From: Planctomycetota bacterium
Lineage (GTDB): Bacteria; Planctomycetota; UBA1135; GCA-002686595
Assembly (NCBI GenBank): GCA_029259675.1
Contig: JAJDES010000391.1
Span: 1 to 15,047 of the forward strand
Reading direction: 5' to 3'
DNA length: 15,047 nucleotides
Shown here: piece by piece, positions 1 to 6,287 of the stretch
How the letters are laid out: each line of letters starts with the position of its first letter
Position numbering within the stretch: position 1 is the first letter of the stretch
The notes under the pieces: model-generated
What the model was told of the DNA's origin: nothing
Database searches by the model: none
Seen by the model: only the letters and a program-made list of their open reading frames with translations
Made by a program: the position numbers and the translations under genes

Positions 1-1350
1 CGGGTCCATGCCGGCCACGACCTCCCCGATGATGCCCAGGGGGTTTTCGTCGCGCGGGTTGTCACTCGTCACAACGCATAGATCGGCGCCCGCGGAAGCC
101 GCCAGCCCCATGCCGGCGCGCTTGCCTCGATCGCGATTGCCGCCGCAACCGAACACGCAGAACAGTCGTCCGGGGGAACGCAATTCAAAGTCCGTGCGCA
201 GCGCTCCCAGCACGCGCGCCAATGCGTCTTCTGTGTGCGCGTAATCCACAAATACGCGCGGGGCATCGGCGCCGGACGGGATTTCCTCCAGACGTCCCGG
301 TGCCGCAGTTGAATGACCCAAGGCTTCCATTGCGAGGCTTGGCTCGACCCCTAAAGCTAAAGCGCTGGCCAAGGCCCCGAGGGCATTGCACGCGTTGTGT
401 GCGCCGACCAAATTCAATTCGAGCGAACCCTCAACCAAGCCCTGGAGTTCCAGTCGCTGAACGCCGCCCGAGGAACAGCGCGAAACCATCCGCAAGTCCG
501 AATTCGGTGAACATCCGTAAAAAAGGACCCGGGCTCCCGCTTCGCGCGCAACTTTTGCCATGCGTTGTGCGGCGGGATCATCGGCGAAGATCACAGCCTT
601 GCCGCCGGCTTGCAAGCTTTCAAATAGTCGCTGCTTGGCCGTGGCGTAGCGTTCCATATCAACGTGGTAGTCGAGATGATCGCGCGTGAGATTGGTAAAG
701 ACGGCCACATCGGGCACGAGTCCCGCCAGCCGATCTTGATCGAGAGCATGCGAGGACGCTTCGAGAATCAAGGTGTCCCCACCGCCCTTGCGATGGGTCG
801 CCAGCAGCCTCTGCAAGCTGGGCGCGTCGGGCGTTGTATGGCTGGCGCGTTCAAACACTCCTCCGGCCAAGCGATACCCCACGGTTCCAAGGACGGCGGG
901 TGTGCGCCCCGCGCGTTCCAAAACTTCACCGAGCAAGTGCGCAACGCTCGTCTTGCCGTTGGTACCCGTGATGGCCACCACCCCCAATCCCTTGGCCGGT
1001 TCCCCGTAGACCAGGGCCGCAGCCAGGCCCGCCGCGCGGCGAGCATCTGCGTGAATCCAAACCGGAACGCCCGACCCGGCTGTCGCGGAAGCCGTTGCGC
1101 CGGAGTGCCGCTCCTTACCCTGGGGCGCCTTCCATCCGTAGGGAAGGTCCTGGGCCAATAGTGCGCAGGCGCCGCGGGCCACCGCGCCCTCGGCGAACCG
1201 CTCCCCGTGGGAGCGCCGTCCGGGCAGTGCCGCGAAGAGCTCACGCTCCACAACGCGACGACTGTCCAACTGAACGCCGCAGATATCCGGGTCACCGCCA
1301 CCGGCAATGTGGCCTCCAATGCGCCGCGCCAGTTCGGATAGACGGGTCAT
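1..1350 (-). CDS. murE: UDP-N-acetylmuramoyl-tripeptide synthetase MurE, C-terminus cut by the window edge
   Basis: Mur ligase that adds the third stem-peptide residue to UDP-MurNAc-L-Ala-D-Glu in the cytoplasm, using ATP. The 450 residues present cover all three domains: an N-terminal UDP-binding domain (about 1-120), the ATP-binding central domain with P-loop ITGTNGKTS (127-135), HTTPDAPS (171-178), EASSHALDQD (197-206) and FTNLTRDHLDYH (218-229), and the C-terminal domain with PGRLE (351-355), VDYAHTEDAL (368-377), GCGGNRDRGKR (401-411) and DNPRDENP (430-437). The DNPR motif is typical of enzymes that add meso-diaminopimelate rather than lysine. About 45 residues are probably missing, judging from the usual length near 495. 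The ATG overlaps the stop of the upstream transpeptidase gene as TAATG, with GAGGG about 8 nt upstream, so coupling is likely. The usual VDYAHTPDAL has Glu in place of Pro here. Identification is firm. Confidence 0.96.
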   Translation of the reverse strand, partial: MTRLSELARRIGGHIAGGGDPDICGVQLDSRRVVERELFAALPGRRSHGERFAEGAVARGACALLAQDLPYGWKAPQGKERHSGATASATAGSGVPVWIHADARRAAGLAAALVYGEPAKGLGVVAITGTNGKTSVAHLLGEVLERAGRTPAVLGTVGYRLAGGVFERASHTTPDAPSLQRLLATHRKGGGDTLILEASSHALDQDRLAGLVPDVAVFTNLTRDHLDYHVDMERYATAKQRLFESLQAGGKAVIFADDPAAQRMAKVAREAGARVLFYGCSPNSDLRMVSRCSSGGVQRLELQGLVEGSLELNLVGAHNACNALGALASALALGVEPSLAMEALGHSTAAPGRLEEIPSGADAPRVFVDYAHTEDALARVLGALRTDFELRSPGRLFCVFGCGGNRDRGKRAGMGLAASAGADLCVVTSDNPRDENPLGIIGEVVAGMDP

Positions 1351-3623
1351 TAGTTGCGCCCTCGAATCCAAGGCTGGTCCCAGCCGCCCAAGGGAGCCGC
1401 GCCGACAAGTGAAAATCCGTTGACCGGATCCGGTCCCGGGGCCAGTCCGTCGCGCGTCAAACCCAGGGCTTCGTCCAGAATGCGCATGGCCGAGGGCCCG
1501 GCCACTTTGGAGCCGAATTTCTCTTTGCCCCGCGGCTCATCGACCACAACCAAAACGAAAACCTCGGGCGCATCGGGAAGATCCCTGCGCCGGCCGAAAA
1601 CGGCCATTGAGGAGGTGTAGCAGGTGCGGTGACCGTTGCGTTGCCCGCGCAGGGCTTTTTGCTCCTTCGACAGGGGCACGCGGCCCTGTTCGACGCAACG
1701 ATCCATGAACTCTCCCCACACATGTAGGCAGAGTTCCCCAGGTACTTTTTCCGCTGTGCCCGTCTTGGTGCCCATCTCGATGTCGTCGCGCCAGAAGTGT
1801 CGGCCGGTGCCCTCGCGAGCACCGAGCTCCATCATGCCGCGCAAGGTGTTGCAGGTCTCGCTTGAGAAGGCCCGAACCGGAAAGTCTTGCGAGATGGGAA
1901 ACGGCTCCGAATTCCAGCGCACGTGTGAAACGATCTTCAGCGGCTTGAATTCACCTCCGCGCACAAGACTCGCCAGTCCCTGGGCGTGTTGCCAGAGGGA
2001 CGTGAACATCTCGTGCCCGAAGCTGATCGAAGCCTGGGAGTACAACCGACTCCACGGCAAGCTGGGGATGCGACCGCGCTCCTCGCCGCCCAAACCCGAA
2101 TCCGGTTTTTGGTCGTAGCCGAGGGCCCGCAAGCGCGAATGGAAGTAGTCGTCGTCCAGTCGCAGGCCGATTTGAGTCAAGCCCGCATTGGAGGATCGAG
2201 CCAAGCAGTAGGCGGCACTGGTCAGCCCCACGGCGCTACCCTCGGCCTCGGAAATGGTGCGCGATGAGCGGCCTTCGCGCAGCACGAACTTGCCCTGACC
2301 CACGTCGATCATTTCATCGGGCCGCACCACTCCCGCCTCCAAAGCCGATGCCATGGTGACGAGTTTCATCGTCGATCCCGGCGTGAAAGCGTGGTGCAGG
2401 GGCGCAAAGCCGGAACTTTGGTACTTCGAGATTCCGTCAATGGCCAAAACGGCGCCCGATTCGAGCTCGATCGCAATGGCCATGGCCACGGCCGGATCGT
2501 GTTCTGCAGCCAGCTCCTCGAGCACGCGGCGCGTAAAGAACTGCAGGTCCAAATCCAGTGTTGAGCGCACGACCGGGGCCTCGCAACTCGGGGCGCTCGA
2601 CAGGTAGTAAGACGTGGCCCGGCGGTGCACCGGATTCTCGCGGCGGAAGGTGTAAGCCCCCCCCATGCCGGCCAGAAATTCCCACTCGGGCTGCGCCAAA
2701 AGCTTGTCGCACAGACGCTCGAGCCCGCTGTACGCCTCGGGTTGATCCTGCTCTTCGCGGTGGAAGCCCCAACGGCCGAGCACGGGAAAGGAACCCGAGG
2801 GTTGCACGCGTTCGCGTTCGCTCACCAACTTGACTTGATGCTCGCGCACACCTTCGGCGCGCAGGAGATCCGCCAGGGCCAAGGCCCTATCGGCGGGCAC
2901 ATCGCGCAGGGCCTTGGTGTAGCCGGAGGGAATCAGAGCGCGCCACACATCACTGCGCATCTTGTCCCGCTCGGCAACCGACAATTCGCGTTCGCCGTGC
3001 CGGGCTACATCCAAACCGTCGGCCAACCAACGAGTCCAGGCAATCGGCCTGTTCGTGATGCCGGCCGCGCTGCGCGTTTGTGAGGAGAGCAACAGGGTCG
3101 GGACCCACAGAAGGCGATAGGGATAGCTGCCACCCTCAATCTTCTCGACCCACATACCCGGAAGGAAGCGCGCTTCATCGCGCTCAAACTCCGCGACCCC
3201 TTCGATCCAATCTTGCAAGCGGCTGGCCGTGCGCTCATCCAGCGGCCAACTATCCACTTGAATGCATCCATCGACCGCGTCGGGGAAAAAGCTCGCCGCG
3301 ATGCGCTCCTCCGACTCGCCCAAGACCCGCGCCAGCGATGGAATCATGCGGTCGGGAGTGTGGCCCTGCCACATGCTGCGCGGCGAGACCTCCAACTCCA
3401 AGCGTTCGAGAAAGGCAGCCAGGGGCCGACCCGCGCGATCTTCGATGCCATAGGCCGGCGCCGCACCGTCCTCCTGCACTTCTTTGAGCGTAAGTGCGCG
3501 GGCGCCCGATCCGGTCAAAATCGAAACGCGAACCGCAACGGCCGTGACCACGCAGCCGATCACAACAAAAGCGCTCATGGGGCGCAGTCCCGAGGCCGAA
3601 TCAAATGTGCCTCGACCTCTCAT
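1350..3623 (-). CDS. ftsI: FtsI/PBP2-type peptidoglycan transpeptidase (class B PBP), enlarged
   Basis: Membrane-anchored D,D-transpeptidase that cross-links peptidoglycan, probably at the septum given its dcw position. The 757 residues start with a short cytoplasmic tail and one membrane helix (about 16-36). A pedestal region follows, with YGIEDRAGRPLA (58-69) and the FtsI-like VLGRWGF (281-287) and SGLE (299-302). The transpeptidase domain begins near 350. Its catalytic motifs are intact: STMK (Ser417, Lys420), SSN (477-479) and KTGT (620-623). The family usually runs 550-650 residues. Here the pedestal is longer and diverged, and about 25-30 extra residues with Cys632 and Cys643 lie between KTGT and the next strand (about 670-679). 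The start ATG overlaps the upstream ftsL-like stop as ATGA. An in-frame extension 34 codons upstream is possible but would run through ftsL and reads as low-quality arginine-rich sequence. Class B PBP is certain; the ftsI assignment rests on synteny. Confidence 0.9.
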   Translation of the reverse strand: MRGRGTFDSASGLRPMSAFVVIGCVVTAVAVRVSILTGSGARALTLKEVQEDGAAPAYGIEDRAGRPLAAFLERLELEVSPRSMWQGHTPDRMIPSLARVLGESEERIAASFFPDAVDGCIQVDSWPLDERTASRLQDWIEGVAEFERDEARFLPGMWVEKIEGGSYPYRLLWVPTLLLSSQTRSAAGITNRPIAWTRWLADGLDVARHGERELSVAERDKMRSDVWRALIPSGYTKALRDVPADRALALADLLRAEGVREHQVKLVSERERVQPSGSFPVLGRWGFHREEQDQPEAYSGLERLCDKLLAQPEWEFLAGMGGAYTFRRENPVHRRATSYYLSSAPSCEAPVVRSTLDLDLQFFTRRVLEELAAEHDPAVAMAIAIELESGAVLAIDGISKYQSSGFAPLHHAFTPGSTMKLVTMASALEAGVVRPDEMIDVGQGKFVLREGRSSRTISEAEGSAVGLTSAAYCLARSSNAGLTQIGLRLDDDYFHSRLRALGYDQKPDSGLGGEERGRIPSLPWSRLYSQASISFGHEMFTSLWQHAQGLASLVRGGEFKPLKIVSHVRWNSEPFPISQDFPVRAFSSETCNTLRGMMELGAREGTGRHFWRDDIEMGTKTGTAEKVPGELCLHVWGEFMDRCVEQGRVPLSKEQKALRGQRNGHRTCYTSSMAVFGRRRDLPDAPEVFVLVVVDEPRGKEKFGSKVAGPSAMRILDEALGLTRDGLAPGPDPVNGFSLVGAAPLGGWDQPWIRGRN

Positions 3624-3847
3624 TCGGATACCACCGCCGCTTGCCTGGGAGCCTCCAGAACACCTGCGCGATGTCCGCGAACATCGACACTGAGGCGCGC
3701 GTTGGTGCGGCGCTGCTCTTCGCACATGCGATACAAGCGGTCCAGTTCACGCCCCTCCTGCCGATTCTTGGCACACAAAGCGATCGTGCCCAACCCGAGC
3801 ACAATCACCAGAGCGCCCAAGCTGGCACTAAGCCCTGCACGCTTCAT
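3620..3847 (-). CDS. ftsL: FtsL-like short bitopic membrane protein
   Basis: Probable division protein of the FtsL type, which in other bacteria forms a complex with FtsB and FtsQ and activates the septal transpeptidase. It is only 75 residues: a short basic N-terminus (MKRAG), one hydrophobic helix (about 7-26, ending in LCAK) and a charged helical segment (about 28-60) rich in Arg, Glu and Gln that could form a coiled coil. It is shorter than E. coli FtsL (121 residues), and this family conserves little sequence, so the call depends on size, topology and its place between rsmH and the transpeptidase gene. The ATG overlaps the rsmH stop as ATGA, and a strong GGGGGAGG ribosome-binding site precedes it by about 4 nt. 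Its own stop overlaps the next gene as ATGA. Confidence 0.65.
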   Translation of the reverse strand: MKRAGLSASLGALVIVLGLGTIALCAKNRQEGRELDRLYRMCEEQRRTNARLSVDVRGHRAGVLEAPRQAAVVSE

Positions 3848-4797
3848 GCTACCTCCCCCTGTGGACGCAATCGCACGGCTGCGCGCAGTCGCAGGGAGCG
3901 TGCGCGGGAATTCGCGCGCTCCTCGGCCGCGTCGGCCATGCGTGGTTTGCGGGTCAAAACATCCCAAACTTGTTCGCGACCGCCCTCCGCAAAGAAGCGC
4001 TTCACAACGCGATCCTCGCCGGAGTGAAAACTAATGACGAGCAGGCGCGCGCCGTCGGGCAAGTACTCTTCCGCCGCCTGCAAAACCGAAGCGAGCTCTT
4101 CGCCCTCTTCGTTTACGGCCCGTCGCAGGGCCTGGAAGGTGCGCGTGGCCGGATGCATGCGCCCGCCGCGGCGACCGCGCGCCCCCACGCGAGCGATCAA
4201 GTCCGCCAATTCCATAGTGCGGCGAAACGGCGCCCGACGACGAAACTCCACGATCGCCCGGGCGATGTGCCGTGCGCGCGATTCGTCACCTTCGTGATAG
4301 ATCAAATCAGCCAGGTCTTCCTCGTCCCAGCTATTGACGACGTCGGCGGCCGTGCGCTCCCGATCGGGATCCATGCGCATGTCGAGCGGCCCGTCGTGCA
4401 TGAAAGAGAAACCGCGCTCGGCGCGATCGAGTTGCAGCGAAGACGCGCCCAAGTCGAGCAGGAGCGCGCGCACCGCATCGCCCTCGCGAGCCAAGATCTC
4501 ACCCAAATCGGAATGTCGCGCGCGTTCCAACCGCACGCGGTCGCCGAAGGGCTCCAGTCGCTCGGTAGCAATTTCAAGGATGTCCGGATCCTGATCCAAT
4601 CCCAGCAACTGACAACTCGGATAGGTTTGCAGAATGCGCTCGCTGTGCCCGCCGGCACCCACGGTCGCATCGACAACCAAGCCGCCCCGGTCCAATTCGC
4701 CCGCTGCACACAAGAGCTCAAGCACGTGCGACACGGCCACGGGTACATGAACCTCGCGTGCATCGTCGGTCACTGTGTTTCCCCCAAACTCCTTCAT
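3844..4797 (-). CDS. rsmH: 16S rRNA (cytosine(1402)-N(4))-methyltransferase RsmH (MraW)
   Basis: SAM-dependent enzyme that methylates N4 of C1402 in the 16S rRNA decoding centre. The 317-residue protein has the usual length (E. coli 313) and every family signature: the SAM-binding VDATVGAGGH (42-51) and GLDQDPD (66-72), DLGASSLQLD (115-124), RGFSFMHDGPLDMRMD (128-143), the HPATRTFQALR stretch (215-225), ISFHSGEDRVVK (255-266) and the C-terminal NSRARSLRLR (296-305). The usual Leu in FHSLEDR is Gly here. The start is uncertain. The ATG chosen has no clear ribosome-binding site. An in-frame GTG at 4773 has GGGGG 7 nt upstream and would give an N-terminus more like other RsmH proteins (TDDAREVHVPV). 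It follows mraZ after 49 nt and overlaps the ftsL-like gene by ATGA. Confidence 0.96.
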   Translation of the reverse strand: MKEFGGNTVTDDAREVHVPVAVSHVLELLCAAGELDRGGLVVDATVGAGGHSERILQTYPSCQLLGLDQDPDILEIATERLEPFGDRVRLERARHSDLGEILAREGDAVRALLLDLGASSLQLDRAERGFSFMHDGPLDMRMDPDRERTAADVVNSWDEEDLADLIYHEGDESRARHIARAIVEFRRRAPFRRTMELADLIARVGARGRRGGRMHPATRTFQALRRAVNEEGEELASVLQAAEEYLPDGARLLVISFHSGEDRVVKRFFAEGGREQVWDVLTRKPRMADAAEERANSRARSLRLRAAVRLRPQGEVA

Positions 4798-4846
4798 GTT
4801 TTGTTTCACCCGCGCTACGCCCGCGGATGGCGCTTCAAACTCGTCC

Positions 4847-5350
4847 CTATTGAGATCCCGAATGGGAGCCGTGCGGACTCCCGTTTTCTCCGCCGTGCTG
4901 TACGTCCTCGGGGGACACAAGCAAGCTGTACATGTCGTCGTACTTGCCGTTGATTTCGGCCTGCTGCCGCTCCCAAACCTCGCGATTCCAAATCTCCGCT
5001 CGCTCGCCCACACCAATCACGCTGACCTCGCGCTCCAAGCCCGCCACTCGCTTGAGTTTCTCGGGTAGGAGCAGTCGCCCCGAGCTATCCAATTGGGCGC
5101 TGAAGGAGCTGGACATGAACGCGCGTTGCATGGAGCGCCGCTCGGGATCTACAAAGGGTTTGGTGGTCACCTCTCTGTACATGCTCTCCCAACCGGAAAC
5201 GGAAAACAGAAACACACAGGCGTCGAATCCTCTGGTTACATACACCGTCAAGTTTCCGTTCTCGTCGCGATCCAACTTCTCTTGGATCCGCTTGGGAATG
5301 AAAACTCGATTCTTGGCATCGAGGGTGTGGGTGGATTCACCGATGAACAT
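4847..5350 (-). CDS. mraZ: Transcriptional regulator MraZ
   Basis: DNA-binding regulator at the head of dcw operons. In E. coli it represses its own operon by binding short GTGG/TGGG direct repeats. The 167 residues hold two SpoVT/AbrB-like swapped-hairpin repeats, each with the diagnostic signature: LDAKNRVFIPKRI (10-22) and LDSSGRLLLPEKL (87-99). The family is usually about 145-155 residues; the extra length is a polar Gly/Ser/His tail (HGGENGSPHGSHSGSQ). The ATG at 5350 is well supported: GGAGGG (plus-strand 5358-5363) lies 7 nt upstream. Three matching 10-bp boxes lie upstream at 5431-5460, so autoregulation of the whole leftward operon is likely. The next gene, rsmH, follows after 49 nt. 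Confidence 0.96.
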   Translation of the reverse strand: MFIGESTHTLDAKNRVFIPKRIQEKLDRDENGNLTVYVTRGFDACVFLFSVSGWESMYREVTTKPFVDPERRSMQRAFMSSSFSAQLDSSGRLLLPEKLKRVAGLEREVSVIGVGERAEIWNREVWERQQAEINGKYDDMYSLLVSPEDVQHGGENGSPHGSHSGSQ

Positions 5351-5430
5351 GCATCAGCCCTCCACTTGAAAACCAGATTCGGACCCCGGACAGAGCCCCC
5401 CTGGGGATGCTGAAATCGTCCGGAGTCTTC

Positions 5431-5460
5431 CTCCACTTTGCGCCACATTCCTCCACATCC
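5431..5460 (-). promoter_or_regulatory. Tandem MraZ-type operator boxes (three 10-bp repeats)
   Basis: Read on the minus strand, three consecutive decamers are GGATGTGGAG, GAATGTGGCG and CAAAGTGGAG. GTGG starts at 5456, 5446 and 5436, an exact 10-bp period. Known MraZ sites are runs of TGGG or AAAGTG cores spaced by 10 bp between the promoter and mraZ, which is the arrangement here (81 bp upstream of the mraZ start). A further isolated CAAGTGG core lies 21 bp upstream (5474-5480). Binding itself is inferred. Confidence 0.75.
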
Positions 5461-5463
5461 ATG

Positions 5464-5469
5464 ATCATA
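5464..5469 (-). promoter_or_regulatory. Possible -10 element of the mraZ operon promoter
   Basis: The minus strand reads TATGAT just upstream of the MraZ-type boxes, so a transcript would start near 5455-5457, inside the first box, which would suit repression. No good -35 hexamer is seen 16-18 bp further upstream; TTGATT at plus-strand 5500-5505 is about 30 bp away, too far to pair with it. This is a weak, position-based call. Confidence 0.3.
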
Positions 5470-5566
5470 GGCACCACTTGCGTGGACTGGGGTCGGGTTA
5501 ATCAAGAATTGGACAAAATGAAGTTTCCCACATACTGTCCAGGCGCGGACTCAGGGGCTTCAACAG

Positions 5567-5582
5567 CCACTAGATGTAGTGG
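5567..5582. promoter_or_regulatory. 16-bp near-perfect palindrome, NrdR-box-like
   Basis: The plus strand reads CCACTAGATGTAGTGG. The arms CCACTA and TAGTGG are perfectly complementary around a 4-base centre. On the minus strand (CCACTACATCTAGTGG) it matches the core positions of the NrdR consensus acaCwAtATaTwGtgt (C, C, A, A, T, T, G). NrdR sites usually come in pairs about 31-32 bp apart and sit before ribonucleotide reductase genes; no second box and no such gene is visible here. It could instead be the site of another dimeric regulator of mraZ, whose start is 217 bp away. Confidence 0.35.
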
Positions 5583-5643
5583 TCGTTAAGCCTTCATCCA
5601 GTCCAGGAACACAACAGAGCGTGTGCGGACCTGTGGAGAAGTA

Positions 5644-5662
5644 GGGCTCAAAAAGCGAGCCC
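5644..5662. repeat. Perfect inverted repeat (hairpin), 6-bp arms
   Basis: GGGCTC and GAGCCC flank a 7-base A-rich loop. No T-run follows on either side, so this is not a standard intrinsic terminator. It lies 39 bp from a second perfect hairpin (5701-5720). The two may belong to a structured leader or small RNA, but nothing else supports one. Confidence 0.4.
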
Positions 5663-5700
5663 ACGGGCCCCAGATGCGGGACCGGCCAAGCCCGTTCGAA

Positions 5701-5720
5701 CCCCGCGACTTTTGGCGGGG
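5701..5720. repeat. Perfect inverted repeat (hairpin), 6-bp GC arms
   Basis: CCCCGC and GCGGGG flank an 8-base loop (GACTTTTG). There is no T-run after it. It lies in the gap upstream of mraZ, close to the hairpin at 5644-5662. Its function is unknown. Confidence 0.4.
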
Positions 5721-5946
5721 CCAGATGAGCTTCGACGAGCGACCCGTTCGGCCAAGCGGACAACGATCCCAGGCCCCCACCCCGGCTTGTATTTTCGAGC
5801 TCGGCGCCAAGCCCAATGCCACTTCGCCCCACGGGTAAGAGGGTCGGCATCAAGCGTGATTTGGTCTCGCAGTCCGCAGACAGGGGCGCCGTTCCGCGCC
5901 GGCCTACAGGGATGCGCGCGCGGCTAGAGCCGAAAGGCAAGGAAAT

Positions 5947-6009
5947 GGCCGTTTTCGGCCACATTCGTGGTCATTTTTGAGCCATTCTGGCCCATTTTGG
6001 CCGCATTCC
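5947..6009. repeat. Degenerate tandem array, six units of about 10 bp
   Basis: The plus strand reads as successive units GGCCGTTTTC, GGCCACATTC, GTGGTCATTTTT, GAGCCATTCT, GGCCCATTTT and GGCCGCATTCC, with a consensus near GGCCNATTYT. The ATT cores recur every 10-11 bp, close to one helical turn. On the minus strand one unit contains GAATGTGGC, a 9-mer also found in the second MraZ-type box at 5441-5450. It lies 597 bp or more upstream of mraZ and past the end of the 6288-7136 gene. Units 1 and 2 also form a GGCCG-TTTT-CGGCC hairpin. Confidence 0.5.
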
Positions 6010-6287
6010 AGACGCTTGGCCGAATGCTACTGGGAAACCAAACGTCCCCGAGGCCTCACGTGCCGAGGACGTCGCCGAGCTCTCAGGCGCCTAAGAGTTC
6101 ATTGCTCCGAGCCTGCAACCGGAAGTTGATCCTCTGCCAATGAAGCGCGAATGCGCGGAAGGCTCCGAACCGCGCACGACTCGTAGCTCCATACAGAGCT
6201 GAGGCGAGATGCGGGCATGAGCTGCACACCTTCGGCACAACTCCACCGGCCGTCAGATGGCCTGCGGATCTATGAAAGCAGTCGGGC

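Larger units (their letters stand above)
5351..6287. other. Long non-coding stretch between mraZ and the 6288-7136 gene
   Basis: About 940 bp with no convincing gene on either strand. The open frames present, the longest being minus 5560-5964 (134 codons), lack a ribosome-binding site and read as compositionally random, Arg/Pro/Ser/Gly-rich sequence. The stretch holds the MraZ-type boxes, a palindrome, two hairpins and a decameric array, each listed separately. Between 6010 and 6287 nothing is recognised: no tRNA, no RNase P, tmRNA or SRP RNA signatures, and no clear terminator for the gene ending at 6288. Confidence 0.6.

Noticed and set aside
3970..4953. Plus-strand open frame of 327 codons
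   Set aside because: Antisense to rsmH, which has every family motif; a product of high GC in third positions.
5521..5640. DnaA-box-like sequences (TTCTCCACA and TTTCCCACA) suggesting an origin
   Set aside because: Each has mismatches to TTATCCACA, there is no AT-rich unwinding region, and no dnaA, dnaN or gyrB is nearby.
5685..5712. TTCGAA motif resembling a tRNA T-loop
   Set aside because: The flanking 5-base arms do not pair on either strand, and no acceptor or anticodon stem is found.
5560..5964. Minus-strand open frame of 134 codons upstream of mraZ
   Set aside because: No ribosome-binding site, no domain and compositionally random sequence; it also runs across the hairpins.
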